From Emmonsiellopsis sp. PD_33 (Eukaryota > Ascomycota > Eurotiomycetes > Onygenales > Ajellomycetaceae): a DNA stretch of 50,370 nt. The notes beneath the pieces were generated by a model that was given only the letters and a program-made list of their open reading frames with translations, had not been told where the DNA came from and searched no databases. The translations under genes and the position numbers were made by a program. The stretch covers positions 1-50,370 of the forward strand of contig JANTQF010000255.1 of NCBI GenBank assembly GCA_032988165.1, given 5' to 3'. Below are positions 20,850 through 33,812 of the stretch, in pieces (the first letter of the stretch is position 1; each line of letters opens with the position of its first letter).

Positions 20850-23800
20850 ATGGCATACCAACAGAACGGCCAGCAACAACGGTTCTATGGCCTCCCTGCC
20901 ACTCCCGCACCGCAGCCTCACCAACCCCCACAATCGCAACCCCTACAGTATCCTGCGCGGTATCCGAATCCCTCCCAACTGCCCGGGCAGCAATCTCAGG
21001 CCCCATTGCGACGGCCTAGCTTCGATGCCGGCGATGATCAGAACTACTTTGATGACGGTCGTCCTTCCGATTCTGATCGACCGGGCGCAAACCCGGGGTA
21101 TACGGGCCAAGCAGGACATGGTGGTGGATATCCAGGTTATTCAAATGGCAGCATAAATGGAAATACTGCAAATAACTTGGGATCAAGACACTCTCAGTTT
21201 TCCGTGAGCAGTTCGCAGCATTCCGCGGTCAGCCAAACTTCTTCACACGGCTCCTCCGCCATGTCTGGATATCAACACCAGTATCAGCCTCCAGCGTCCA
21301 CTTCCCCGAATCAACCTGCCTATAACCCCCAGCAGTTTGCCCAGCCTGCCCCGCCTCCACATTTACAACCAGGATACAACCCCCAGTCGTTTGCAAGTGC
21401 TGGTGCTCCCAGCACGCAATACAACAGCCAGGCATATCAGCATTACAATCCTGCTGCATACCAGTCCCCGCCTACAACCTCCTACCAAACCTCCCCCAAC
21501 CCATCATGGCCGTCCACCACACCAACCCAGTCGTATGGCTACTCTCCACAACCGCAATACCAGTTTCCACAGACGCAACAACATATCCCGCCGGCCCCCC
21601 CTCAGCGAGCGCATGAGAACACATACAATTCGTATACGCCCCAATACTCAGACTCCTCCCCTCAGCCCGCATACAGATACCCGTCGAATGTCCCCCAGGC
21701 CTCAACAGTATCCCCCCCACCTCCCCAGTCGGCCTTCACATCGCCACAGCAGCCGAGCCAACCTAGTCACAGCCTCGATCCATATGGGGCCGACATGTCT
21801 GCCCAAACTGGTACTGGAAGTCACTACCCCCAGGCGACGTATCATTCGTCATCCTTGCCTCATCCGCCCCCGCACGGCACAACCCCACTGGAACCAGCAT
21901 CCCAGCCTATACATAGCTCTACCGATGGCCATTCAGCCGCTGTTCACCAAGCTGGAGCATCGATTCCGCCACAGCCTTCCTCAGGCAATTCTATTCCAAC
22001 ACCTCCGCTACATCAGGCCCCCCAATCCTCGCCTAGGAGGACTGACACTTTAAGCCGGCATCCTCAGTCGAGACCGTTACCAGGACCTCCGGCAGAGTCA
22101 GAACAGCCTACCGGACCCACTTCAGATCGACGGAATGGACGTGTGGGCGCTGACGCGAGTTATGAAGACCTAATGAAGGAAGTGGAAGTAGCGGTGATGG
22201 AGGGCCGGCCGGCTTCCACACGACAAAGCTCTCAGACAAGCTACCCCAATCCGCAGTCCTCCCAGGAGACTGGGGTTGACCGCCCTCCCCCACTCTCCAC
22301 TTCCCCTCGCCCGCTTTTATCTCCAGACGAACATCAGACCCATACAAACGGCCATGGAAACATTAGCTCAACCGGGACTGGAGGATATATTAATTATGAT
22401 GCATATAGTGACGACGACGACGCCGAAGCCGAAGCCGGATTGGCAGCCCTTCGAATGGCGGAAGAGGAAGATGCCATGTTCAATTCCCGGCGGGACACAA
22501 CTTCTTCAGCGACGGGTAATTTTGGCACTCTCCCGACCCGGATGCCTTCACTCGCTGTTCCAACGACTCAGATCGACTCAAGTAGTGATAGTGATTATGC
22601 CCATCACGATATGGGCCTCTACGGGGGAGGATACGATGCACATATGCACTATGGCGAGAACCCAGCTCTTAGCTCTGGTACGGAGCCGGCTGTAGCTACA
22701 TCGGGCTCACTCCGAAGCTCAGATCGATCGACGGAAGACCGGGGAACATATTCGGACAGCTATGATTACCCAAGCATTGATCAGGATTCAATTCACCCCT
22801 TCCCATCTCATGGCTCTGCTGCTCGCGTTGACGGTATTGGCACTGGCGGCTTGTCAGACCCTGCGGCTCCCAACAGAAGGCTGAGCTTCGAAAACGGGGA
22901 CGAAGGGTCTATGAGCACCTCCAATACCCAGTCAGCTTCACTCAGCGAAACTACTGATGAGGGCGAACCGCAGGATCTATTTTTCCATCCGGGCATGTCT
23001 TCGAGACCATTACCCCTTGCACCGGTACCTGCCGCAGCAAACAATCTTATCCCGCACCTTATGCCCGCCGGGACATATCGCAGGCATGACCAGTCCGGTC
23101 ATCAACTTGGTACCTACGGACAACCTCCCTACCCTACCTCTCCAGAAGGGTTTGTTCAACCCCCTTCGGCAGTTCCACGATCGACCTCTCTGTCCACTCA
23201 TACGAACAACCCGCGCGCTGATCCGATTATTAGGTCTAAAACTGATGCGGATAGGGTTAAAATGAAAGGGCAATCTCCTTACGATTCTGCTATTTCCACC
23301 CCATCCGTCACTCTGGATCTCCCTACAATTCCAGCCGGAAGACGCAAGAAGTTCAATCCTGCTAAATTGTCCTCGGAACAATTCCGTAAATGCACTGAAC
23401 CCTGGGCCCTTAGCGCTATCGTTGCATGGGTCAAAGACTTGAGCGAGGATGAGAACGACTTGAAGGAGCAAGCAATTATCGATGCTATTGTTGCCTTATT
23501 TACGCATAAGGTGCCCACCATGAATACTATTGACGCGGAAGTCCTAGGAGATCGGGTTGTGAGAAATATGTTGGAAGAAGGGGTCTTGATCAAGGACGAA
23601 GAATGGGTAAAATTCGGTTCTGCGACACTATCCGGCGTCTTCTGGCAGATTAGCGGCCAAGGCTGTTATTCCTCTCGGCTCCATTTGCAGGAGGGTGAAG
23701 TTGGTCGTTGCTACTCGCACCATTGTATGCGGACTCTGAAGAAGGTTAATCTCCAGGCGCAAGCTATGGAGCCGGAGAAAAAAGCCGAAGACTGGGCTAC

Positions 23801-26525
23801 CTTCTACAAAATTGGCAAGGAGGTCTTCGATACCCATTCCAAGAAGGAAATTGACCGACAAAATATCCTCCACGAAATTGTGATGACTGAGGATGCCTAT
23901 ATTGGGCAACTGGATGTATTGCGAACCCTGTACCGGGATCAACTCGCACAATACCAGCCGGCCGTGATCAATCCTAGGCGTGTTGACAAATTTTTGAATG
24001 ATGTTTTTGGAAAAGTGGATGCTGTTAAGAAAGTCAACGAAGATTTCTTGCTCGCTCAACTGAAATATCGACAAAAGGAACAAGGCCCGTTTATCGTTGG
24101 ATTCAGCGATATATTCCGTGAATGGATTCGACGAGCTAGGTCCGCCTATATCGATTACGCGGCGACCTTCCCTAATGCAAACTATCTCGTTCGAAGGGAA
24201 GCGGAAACCAATATGATGTTCCGGCAATTCTTGAACCAAGCCCGCGATAATAAAATGTCGAACCGCCTGAGTTGGGATACATACCTGAAGGCTCCAATAA
24301 CCCGAATTCAGCGATATGTGCTGCTGTTAAACACTGTTTACAAAAGCATGATCAAAGATGGCGAGGAGAAGTCCAACCTAATGCAGGCTATCGAGGAAAT
24401 TAAGACTGTTGCCGCGGAGTGCGATACCAAAGTCGGCGACATGTCTAAGACCGTGAATTTGAAAGAATTAGGATTGAAACTTCAGCTTAGGCCTGAGTTA
24501 AAACGAGAATTTGAGCTGAACCTCGAGCAGCTCGAAATTATATTCCAAGGCGATCTCCAGCGACCAAGGACAAAGAGATTTAACTGGGTCGATATCCGTG
24601 CTATCTTATTTGATCGCTACCTGATCCTTGCCAAGATTATACTTACGAGAGACGCGACACGGAAGGAGATTTATGATGTTTCGAAACTTCCAATACCCAT
24701 GGACCTCCTCACCCTCGAGAGTACAAATGATGATCCGGTCATGAAGTCATCAGTAAGAGGCCTCACAGCAGTTTCCGCGCCTGCTGCTGGTAGGCTTGCT
24801 TCTCCTGGAGACCGCAACCCAGCCCCGGGTAACCTGAACCACGTTACCACTAGTGCATCCACCACGTCTACCGCCTCTTCCTTGTCCAACAAGGGTCTCG
24901 GTACGGTTACTGTACTTGAGAATTCGAGAGATGATAAAATCTTATATCCTTTTAAGATTAAACATCTTGGCCAGCCAGAGGTGTACATATTATACGCACC
25001 AACAGCTCAAAATCGACAAGAATGGTGCGAGAAAATTATCGAGGCCAAAATTAAGCATGCCAAGTCCCTTCACGCTCAGAATGCCGAACCATTCAAACTC
25101 CGCGTCCTATCTGACTCAGCCTTTGCGTATCCGGACCATGCGATTGCACCTAAGACGGCAGTAATCACAGGAACTCCATTGGATAGAGCCATACGCGAGG
25201 TTGAACGCAAGTACCAAGGGAACCTTTCGCGGCCGCTGCCCATTTGCAGAGCTGCTGTCAATTGTGCAACAGTATTCCAGCAGCCACAAGGGCGGATGAT
25301 GTGTGCCATTGGGACAGATTATGGCGTGTACATATCTGAATATGACAACCCTAGAGGTTGGAATAAGGTTAGTAATAATCCTGACCGATGGACCTCGGGG
25401 TCCTTTTCGGGGGGCAACAAGAACAGGTTTGCTAACTTGTTTCCTAGGCTATTGCTACCACACGTGTGACGCAGATATCTGTTTTTGAAGACTTTAACCT
25501 GTTCCTTGTTATTGCAGATAAGTCTTTGGTTGCACATCATCTCGACGTTGTCTGCCCGCCAAGCGGCGTCCCGGCCCATAATGATTCCCAAAGACGTGCC
25601 CCGCAGAAGCTCTCTGGCAACCGTGAAGTAGGATTCTTCGTGGCTGGCCGAATGAAGGACAGAGCTCTCGTGATATATAAGAAGCGTGACGGAATGAATT
25701 CAACTTTTAAGGTATTTACATTCAAGACCCAAAGGAACCTCTGATCCATACAGTTTTTTCCCTAACTTGGCGCGATATTAGGCTCTCGAACCTGTCCTAC
25801 AGAAATCATCTTCAACTCGTCCACGTTTCATGTCATCTCGCCGCGGACAAACAGAATTTTTCCGAGACTACGATGAATTTTACATACCCGCAGACACTTA
25901 TAGCATCAATCTTTTCCACTCTTCTCTTGCCATCTCTACACATAAAGGCGTCGAAGTTCTCACACTCGATAAGAAGCAGCCATGGTCTGTCCCCAACCTG
26001 CGGGCGGATAAGCCAGAGGGACAGGCTCACCTCACCCAGATTGGAAGCCGAATCCTTGGCCTCAGGCCCTTGGGCATGTTCCGTCTTAGTGATTCCGAAT
26101 TCCTCGTCGTTTTCGTCGACTGCGCGGTGTATGTTGACAAGCACGGAGATGTCAGTCGCAGCGTAATTATGCAATTTTTGGGCCGTGCGCTGTCGGCTTG
26201 TCTATGCGGAAGATTCCTCATCCTAGTCAACGATGACTTTGTTGAAATACGCAATTCTCTGAATGGACGACTTAGACAGATCATTGCTGGCCGGAACGTA
26301 ACGCTGTTAGACGATGGCGGGAACGGGACCGGTAACAGCAGTGGTTCTACACCTAATTTCAACGAGGCGGCCGCGACTAACCCAATGGGGGGACAAAATG
26401 GTCTCGGTCTTTCGACAGGATTCTCGTCTTCAGGGCGGTCAGTAAAAATTTGCATGCAGCACCCAGAGTATGAGCGCAGCCAGATCGTTGTGGAATTGGT
26501 GGAGAACCATGGGCTTAAGGAGTGA
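20850..26525 (+). CDS. Rho1 guanine nucleotide exchange factor (Rom2/Tus1 family)
   Basis: Predicted 1841-aa cytoplasmic activator of Rho1, acting upstream of glucan synthesis and the cell-wall-integrity pathway. Exons: 20850-25367, 25448-25711, 25782-26525 (introns 80 and 70 nt). Residues 1-800 are low-complexity Gln/Pro/Ser-rich. A DEP-like segment (PWALSAIVAWVKDL) starts near 850. The DH (RhoGEF) domain runs about 1005-1215, starting ILHEIVMTEDAYIGQLDVL and including LKAPITRIQRYVLLL, the conserved helix that contacts the GTPase. A PH domain is about 1220-1405 (ILFDRYLILAKI...WCEKIIEAK). A citron-homology (CNH) domain covers the rest, including DNFLVIADKSLVAHHL-type and DEFYIPADTYSINLF motifs. 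The order DEP-DH-PH-CNH is that of yeast Rom1/2 and related GEFs; Rom2 versus Tus1 orthology is not decided here. The long N-terminus is disordered. Confidence 0.93.
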
Positions 26526-27881
26526 TTGCGGTTCGTCTACGATATCTAGTCCGCTATCTGTTCTTATCTTTTTTTTTTGCTTCTTTTCATATCTATGCTT
26601 CTTTTTGTTTCCTTTTTTTTAATACTCCATTTTGCTAGTTGCTTTTGGATTTATGAGATTCTTAACCATTTTGGACTTTTATGTTGGGTGGTTCTCTTTC
26701 TATTATATCCTGTTTGGTTTCCTTTTCTTGTTTTTTTCTATTCCCTATATGACTGGTTGAGCATGTTCAAAACGGCCTCCTTTACTACTCTATTATCTGT
26801 TCACCCCGGCCTTCTCATAAGCTTTGATGACATTTAACTGTTTCCATTTTTTTTTTGTACATCTTTCCTTGTCTACTCCTTTCCCCCTTCCTCTTCGCCT
26901 CGTTTTTTCACTTCCTCTCTTCCTCTTTTTTTAGGAACATTCCTTATGGGATCATGAATTAAGACCCGTCAACACTATTCCCCTGCTCGTCGAGTATTAC
27001 TGAGAATTAATTCTATTCTGGCTATTTTATTCTATTCTACTTATCATTCATCATCATTGTCGTTTCGCCCTATGGTATGGCTAGGCTTCTCCTTCCATCC
27101 AGGTCTGACAACCTTTATTATTATCAAACGCTGAATTTCATCTGTTTACGACTTAATTAAGCGGCTAACTAGCATAGGTTCTTCATATAATACAACCAGA
27201 GAGATTAATAATTTCATTAATTTATTCTACCTTTGCTCATCAGTTACAAAATAACTCCATGTGCTCACCCTCATCCCCTCCCCTTGCTCTGGGTCTTGAC
27301 AACAATATTTTGACTGCATAGTCTTAGATTCCATAATATATTAAGCAAAGGGGACCACATCTATTGTAATCAATATTAACTACGGCTACATTGTGGGTAG
27401 GCACAAATGCTACAGCCGAAAATAACGATAGGTCCAAGCTCATATCTCACAGGGGAAAAGGGGGGTCAGCAAGAGGACTTAAAAAAATAGCGGAGGGAGG
27501 GCCCAATACGATCATAATGATTTATATGTCTGAAGATATATATATCTCTGTCTGCCTGTCTGTTAATCTTTTTTTTCTCTTTTCTGTATGTATATCATAG
27601 ATGAGAGAACAGGGTTGAAATGATGCAAAAGGGCAAAAAAAAAAAAAAAAAGAGGAAAAAGAAAAGGAGCTGAGCTATTTCGAAAAATCCTACACATCCT
27701 TCCCTTCCCTCCTTCCTTCCGTCCAAAAACATATATGAAAAACAGAAGTGCTGACGAACAGAGCTGGATTAACTAAACAAGAGGGCTAAAGGGAATCCCA
27801 AGCTAAAATAAAAACAGTGGAGAGATAGGGAAGGAAGAAAAACAGGAAAAGCCAAAAAGTAAAAAGAACAAAAAGATGCAA
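26526..27881. other. convergent 3' intergenic region
   Basis: 1.36 kb between the converging stops of RhoGEF and the TBC gene. It is very T-rich on the plus strand up to about 26930, then AT-rich, with an A17 run at 27635-27651. The T-rich open frame at 26577-26837 would encode an all-hydrophobic peptide and is taken as 3' UTR sequence. No RNA gene identified. Confidence 0.45.
27635..27651 (+). repeat. A17 homopolymer
   Basis: Seventeen consecutive A within the convergent 3' intergenic region, followed by further A-rich sequence. No sign of a retroposed transcript upstream. Confidence 0.8.
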
Positions 27882-30800
27882 TCAAGACTCAAACTCGACC
27901 TTATTAACAGGCCCAGTATCCGAGACTCTCCGCATCCCGCTCAACGAGGGCTTCAATGTCGAAAGAGGTTCATGAGTATTGCCACCACCGTTACTACCAC
28001 TGCTACTCTCCACATCATCCCTCCCCTTTAAACTCATCATCTCTGCCCCCTCTAAAAGATCCCGATCCGTCTCGCGAGCAGAGGACCCACTACCTAGAAG
28101 AGCCGTCTGCCCCTTTCTACTCTTCTCATCGTACATTCCATCATCGTCCTCATCCTCTTCGTCATCGTCCGGTCGACCGCCCGTCGCATTCCTCTCCATC
28201 TCACGCTGCGCCTCGTCCATCTTCTTCCGCACTTCAGCAGCCATGCGCATTCCGTCTGAGACAATATTATCTAGTACACCACGAAGGCCCGTGTGGCCCG
28301 GTGGGACGATGCCACCAGACGCTCCGGCGACTGTGGCACCGGCTACGCCTGGGCTATTTGCGTTCCGGAGGCTGCCAAGGTTGGAGAAGGTTGTGAGGTT
28401 TGCAGAGAGTGAGGCGTTGCGGTAGGAGGCCAAGTCGGGGATGTCGGATAGATGGAAAGATTGTGGGAAGAATGATTCGAAGAATTGTTCGAGGAGCTCG
28501 TCTGCGAGGATGACCATGCGGAAGGTGGGGAGAGTGATGTGGAGGGGGTGGGCAGGGTCGAGGGCCAGGTTGGCGGATTCAGAGGCTTGTTTAGTGGAGT
28601 GGGCGGTTGTGCTTGTTTGGGAAGGGGTGGTAGATTGTGGTGAGGATGAAGGGCGGTTAGAGTCGATGAGATCTTCCTCATCGTCGTCATCGTCCCCAAT
28701 GGCGAATGCGTCGATTTTGGTCTCTATTTCTGCAGTTTTGTCTTGATTTTGCGGATGGCTTGGGTCTGCATATTCAAAGCACCGCCGTATAAAGTCGCTA
28801 ACACTGCCTAGGAATTTTTCCTCCGTGGTCACGTTTGCGTTTCCCCTGTGTGCTCTGTCCGATGGTGATCCCGGATTGTTTTCATCCGTCATATCGGTGG
28901 AGACCACGGTGCCGTCAAAACCTCTCCTCGACAAGAAAAGTAGGGCTTCCGACATCCTTAGGATACCTTCCCTATCTACCTGGCCTGTTCCATCATCATC
29001 ATAAAGCTCAAAAAAATAATTGATGACGTTCATAATATCCCTGGTGCCCTTTATCCGGGCCAGCCCGTTGACAATATTTTGTAAACTAAGGCCTTGAACG
29101 TTGTCGACATCCCATTTGCGGAATAACCGTCTCATGAATTCATGGTCAGCAGGCTGGGGATTATTGCTCGCCTCTAGGGATTTGCTCCAACCTCTGAGGC
29201 TTGAACTTGAGTACGACCCCCTCTCAGTGGAGGATTCTTTTCGAGAGGCTGGAGAGTCCGTCGTTGCCCATTTTGCTGTCGCCGCGAGAAATTCCCTAAA
29301 ACAGTCATAATCCATAAGAGAAGGGCTGGGCCCGAGACCTACACGTCCCATTTCTGCATCCGGGTTTGGCATGAGCGTAGAATAACGAATGATAGTCCGT
29401 CGGTTTTCTCTTTCCTTGCGTTGTTTTTCTTCTTCGGCCTTTCTCAACCGTTGTTGGCGATCGTATAATCGCTCATAAAACCGGTCATATATAGCACCCA
29501 AATCATCCATGCTCAGGCGCTTACTCTCAGGCCCTAGGTTGCGGATTGAAGTTCTTTTTGCAAAACTTTCGATATTTTCCAAAACCGCATCTTTATGTTT
29601 GGCTCTCTCTTCCGAAATGGTGCTGTGAGTGATCCCAGAAAATTCTTTGAAAGCCACAACCATTAGTTCCTGGAATCTCGTAATAGCTCGTAGCTTAGAA
29701 TTTTCAGAACGAGGATGTGCTGATTCGTCGAGCCTCGAAAAATAGGATTTCAATATTGAGATGAATGTTCCATCATCGGTGACGTCGAGAAGTTCTTCGC
29801 CGTTAATCCGCAATATTGCCAATCCGATCTGAAACAAAACTTTTGGTCCTTCAAGGAAGAACACGTCTAGAACTCGAAAGGCAAATACGAGGGGCATCGA
29901 GTTGATATACAGAGATAAAAACCATGGAAGAGAGACAACAGAGAGTTGAACATCTGATTTAACAAGATGTTCCCATAAAACGGGCATCGTCTTTTCCACA
30001 AGCGATTCGAAGACTTTCTGATCCAGCAGTGTCCCGTACATCGTTGTGGAATAATAGCCGGGTAAAAGGCGATCGCATAATACCGATAACAAGAAGAACG
30101 CTTGCGCTTCGGACGTATATCTGCTCAAAGTCAGTGGTTTTGTTTCCAACAAAGTTATAATTGATATAACTTACATTAATAACGCGGCAACAACAATATT
30201 CATAGCTTGACAATAACCAATCTCTTCGTTAATCCAACTGTATGCAGTTAAAACTCGTCGTAACCGGCCAATACCCTCCTCGCTTTGGAATCCAGGATAT
30301 TCAGGAAGACTGCGATTTAAATCTTTCTCGATCTCATCTATAGCAAGGGACTCGCGCCCAGAAAACTTTGAGAGCGTCTCGGTATACAATTTTGGGGATC
30401 GAAGTCGAACATAAAACGATCCAGATGTGAGTTCCCATATTTCTCCCCGAAGGCGATTGGGAAGGCCAACACGAATCAACTTGTGGAACGTCGGTTGTCG
30501 AATCAACGTAGCATTGCGGCCGTTTTCTTCCGATCATTAATAACCAACCAAGCAGTATTCAGCTTCGATAATACAACGTACCTCGGAAATATTCTCCCCA
30601 TAGCCTCATCTTACTTCGATCCCTGAGTTTGCGCGCATCTCCCGGATATCGGAACACCAACCCAAGCCCTGTGTCCGGCGGTTCCCTCGGAGGAGCATCA
30701 GGATCCGAAGCATCTTTCGTCATTCGGCTGCTGAGTAGATACTCAGAATGACAATCAGCAACAACTGTCCGCAAATTTTCTACATCCTTCATCCCTTCTC

Positions 30801-31401
30801 TCAACCCTTTTTTAAGCCCATCGCAGAACCTCTCGCAAGACTGCCTACTGCCCACCAAGTTGATTGTGAACCGCTGGGGTATGTTGGGCATCTCTTTTGA
30901 ACTGCCCTTACCCAGAGCCCCATTCCATGTCGTAAGCGCGAGCGAAAAGACATGTCCCAGGCTGTTCAACCGCTCTACCCTCCGAATGGCGCATAGCGGT
31001 AACGTAAAACCATTCCCAGAAGGTCCTGTCCCATGCGTTTGTCCGGTAAAAGCAGAAGACGCCCCAAAACTAGCGGACGGCAAAAAACTTGTCGGTTGGG
31101 TTGAAAAGCATAAAAACCGCTCACTCAAATGGAGGTTACCCTCATATCGATTCCCTGGTCGCCCCGCATCCTTGGCACGGTCGCCTTGTGTAGGAGTCGA
31201 AGAGGACGAGAATGGGATGGGTAAGACGAGCTCGGCAGTTATTTCGTAGAGTGGATTCTGGGAGTCTGGAAGCCGGAATTGCTGGCGGAAGAGAGAGGCT
31301 TTGGAAGGGTTTCGATCCGAGGACGAGGTAGTAGGTAGGAGAAAGTTGGATGGGTCGATGAACGACTGAGCCTTTTGCACGAGAGAGGATAGCTGGAACA
31401 T
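27882..31401 (-). CDS. Rab GTPase-activating protein, GRAM-TBC-EF-hand type (Gyp2/Mdr1-like)
   Basis: Predicted 1136-aa protein; exons 31401-30582, 30526-30175 and 30120-27882 (introns 55 and 54 nt). N-terminal ~30-230 resembles a GRAM domain (YEGNLHLSERFLCFSTQ...). The TBC domain starts near 290 (GLPNRLRGEIWEL) and has both catalytic fingers: the IEKDLNR arginine (R345) and YCQAMN glutamine (Q380), so GAP activity is expected. A charged helical segment and an EF-hand-like stretch (FELYDDDGTGQVD) near 700 follow; the loop has Gly rather than Glu at position 12, so calcium binding is doubtful. The tail is acidic, Ser-rich and disordered. This architecture matches yeast Gyp2/Mdr1 and animal TBC1D8/9. 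Role: accelerates GTP hydrolysis on a Ypt/Rab in membrane traffic. It converges on the RhoGEF. Confidence 0.92.
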
Positions 31402-32240
31402 GGTTAAAGCGGTATAAGAATGTGGAGTTCCTCAAGTCTGGGGTGTTAATTCAATAACAGCTCTTGGGTCGGTCTTGGTTGATCGTTGCGCTTCCTTGCT
31501 GCTTGGAGAATCGTTTCACCGTTGCGTCTCAATAGCCGGTAGGCACAACTTCAGCTGGAGGAACCGGGGGCTAGCTGAGAGGACGACTTGGGCTCCCGGA
31601 GTCATGATAGATACCACAGATCCATTCTGCAGTGACGGGAGGAGTATTAGATACTTCAAAACAGGTTCTTGGCTAAGCAATGACGGAGTATCAGCATCAA
31701 GCGCGGGTAGTTGGGTGTTGATGCGGTTGGTTGCGTCGCGAAGTGGAGTCTAGATCAAGGCTGGCGGCTCAAGGGACGGAGCAACATTGTTCCACGCCGA
31801 TGCTTGGCGCGCTTCTAATTAGCCGCCGCGACTGATGCAAACGTGGGGACTCCTTTCCACAACGATTGTCATGTTCGTCTTCCTGAGGAAACAGATAATC
31901 AATTGATTTTTCTATCTACAGGGGGGTTGCATCATTTAAGCATTTAGGCACATCATAGTCTGAGATGGTGAGAACCCTGAAAATCACCTATTTTACATGA
32001 AGAATCTTCCTGACAATCATTAAATCCTCCTCCTAATCCCCAAAAATACACGGAAACAACAAAAATATAAGCAAATGTAATTTCAGGAGGTCGCACTGGG
32101 GAACCAGAGCAAAGCTGTCATATCTGCTTCACAGAGGTGGTCTGCTCTACCCTGGAATCTCACGTTGGATCAGTACACTTTCCACCGCTCCGCTTTGGGT
32201 TCCATCGCCCCCAAATGCCCACGGCTCAAAATCCCCACGA
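31402..32240. other. TBC-gene upstream region and ankyrin-gene 3' flank
   Basis: 839 bp containing the minus-strand TBC promoter. The frame at 31475-31753 shows no domain. Nothing else seen. Confidence 0.4.
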
Positions 32241-33812
32241 TCAGGATCGAAAGACACATCCTGCTAGTTCGTCCTTGTACTTCTCCCGGAATTCCAACCA
32301 TGGTGGGCCCTCCATATATCTGGTAGCGGCGCCACTTTTAACCAGCATCAAGGCAATTTCTTCCCGATTATACTTTATTGCAATTGAGAGCGGAGTCTCC
32401 TCGGATCTTATCAAGTCAACCACGGCGTTAATGTCAGCCTTGAAGTCGACTAACATCTTGACTATCGAAGTACAAGGATGATACACAGCTATATGCAGTG
32501 GGGCGTATCCTCCAGGGGAGCTTCTGGCATTAGGATCACTGCCCAAATCTAACAATTTCTTGACCATGGACTCGTTTTTTTGAGTAACGGCAGGGAACAA
32601 GAGAGATGGGTGGGAACTGTCGGCGCCTCGTTTGACGAGTAGGTCGAATATTGTCTCATGTCCGCAATACACCGCATTGAATAGCGGAGTGTGGTTCCCG
32701 TTATCTTTGTGATTGAGTTCGGCCCCTTTCTCAAGCAGAAGTTTAACGACCTTCTCACAACCCTGGTCTACTGCGCTGAAGAGCGGGGTTGTCCCTCCAT
32801 AACACGTCTGGTTGACGTTTGCCCCATGATCAAGTAACAGATTGATCGTTTCTTCATCCGAGTAATAAGCAGCAGCATGTAGAGGAGTTGGGGGTCTGAC
32901 AATGGCTTGGACTGTGACACTGCTCCCTTTATCAATTAACATCTTGGTAACCGACAAATTCCGGCACATAATCGCCCAAATTATTGGCGGAGAATGCCCT
33001 AATCCCCAGATGTCGAGATTGGCGCCGGCAGAAATCAACAGCTCGATCATTTCCTTGTTCCCATGCCACGTCGCCTGGATCAGTGGGGTCTCTTCATCGT
33101 CGTAGCGAATATGCTCACTGCCATCCTTTAAGCCGTCGACATGAGCGCCTCCTCCAAGCAAGAGATAAGCCACAATAAGATGTCGGTTATACGCCGCAAA
33201 GTGTAATGGAGTTCGGTTACGGTCGTCCATGGAGTTGACATTAGCCCCGCTCTGAAGCAGAAGCTTTACCATTCTATAGTCACCGTTTATAGCAGCGAAA
33301 TGCAAAGGCGTTGAATTGTCATGGTACTTAATAGGGGCCCGCCTCTTGATTCCGTCTGGTAATTTATCATCCCATTCCTGTTGCCTGGTCCAATTGACGT
33401 ACTCCTCTGGGTGACTTTCGAGGGTTTCAGCGTTAACATCCGCCCCATTATCGAGGAAAGTTTTTGCAAGGTTCAATCGGGAATACCGCGCTGCCCACTT
33501 CAACCCTGAGCTGGAACCATGTTTGACGTTGAACCGAATAGCACAACGGTAGAGTAGGGTATATAGACACCGGTTTGCCATGGTAAACGCAGAGATATCT
33601 TTGCTGGTCGTCAAGTAGCCTATAATTTCGAGTAGTAGCTCGGGAGGCAGCGCCGACAGCGACATTGTCTCACTAGGGCTCAAGAACTCAGAACCGGATC
33701 CTATGGATGTGTTGGGTAGTTTGAGGTAAGAAGTAGATGGCGATGGGAACGGGGAAGTTGAGGAGGATCGCCGGGAACGAACAAGTGAGAGATGGCGGGC
33801 CGGGCGTATCAT
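32241..33812 (-). CDS. F-box/ankyrin-repeat protein
   Basis: Single-exon 523-aa frame. An F-box follows Met50: ALPPELLLEIIGYLTTSKDI...MANRCLYTLL (about 54-90). Then some eleven ankyrin repeats fill the rest, most with the TPLHxAA...G...LLLxxGAxVN consensus. F-box proteins dock on Skp1 and recruit targets to SCF ubiquitin ligases; the ankyrin stack would bind the target. The first 49 residues are Ser/Arg/Pro-rich and unconserved in type, so translation might instead start at Met50 (33665). Ankyrin/F-box genes are numerous and fast-evolving in this class of fungi. Target unknown. Confidence 0.9.
   Translation of the reverse strand: MIRPARHLSLVRSRRSSSTSPFPSPSTSYLKLPNTSIGSGSEFLSPSETMSLSALPPELLLEIIGYLTTSKDISAFTMANRCLYTLLYRCAIRFNVKHGSSSGLKWAARYSRLNLAKTFLDNGADVNAETLESHPEEYVNWTRQQEWDDKLPDGIKRRAPIKYHDNSTPLHFAAINGDYRMVKLLLQSGANVNSMDDRNRTPLHFAAYNRHLIVAYLLLGGGAHVDGLKDGSEHIRYDDEETPLIQATWHGNKEMIELLISAGANLDIWGLGHSPPIIWAIMCRNLSVTKMLIDKGSSVTVQAIVRPPTPLHAAAYYSDEETINLLLDHGANVNQTCYGGTTPLFSAVDQGCEKVVKLLLEKGAELNHKDNGNHTPLFNAVYCGHETIFDLLVKRGADSSHPSLLFPAVTQKNESMVKKLLDLGSDPNARSSPGGYAPLHIAVYHPCTSIVKMLVDFKADINAVVDLIRSEETPLSIAIKYNREEIALMLVKSGAATRYMEGPPWLEFREKYKDELAGCVFRS

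Noticed and set aside
20414..21019. 201-residue plus-strand frame overlapping the RhoGEF start
   Set aside because: It overlaps a much longer conserved frame and has Ser/Leu/Cys-rich shadow composition; treated at most as an upstream ORF.
26577..26837. 86-residue hydrophobic frame resembling a membrane protein
   Set aside because: It comes from a T-rich 3' UTR, where TTT/CTT/TTC codons give a hydrophobic peptide automatically.
28343..28746. Overlapping frames on both strands inside the TBC gene tail
   Set aside because: They are shadows of the Ser/Asp-rich disordered region of the TBC protein.
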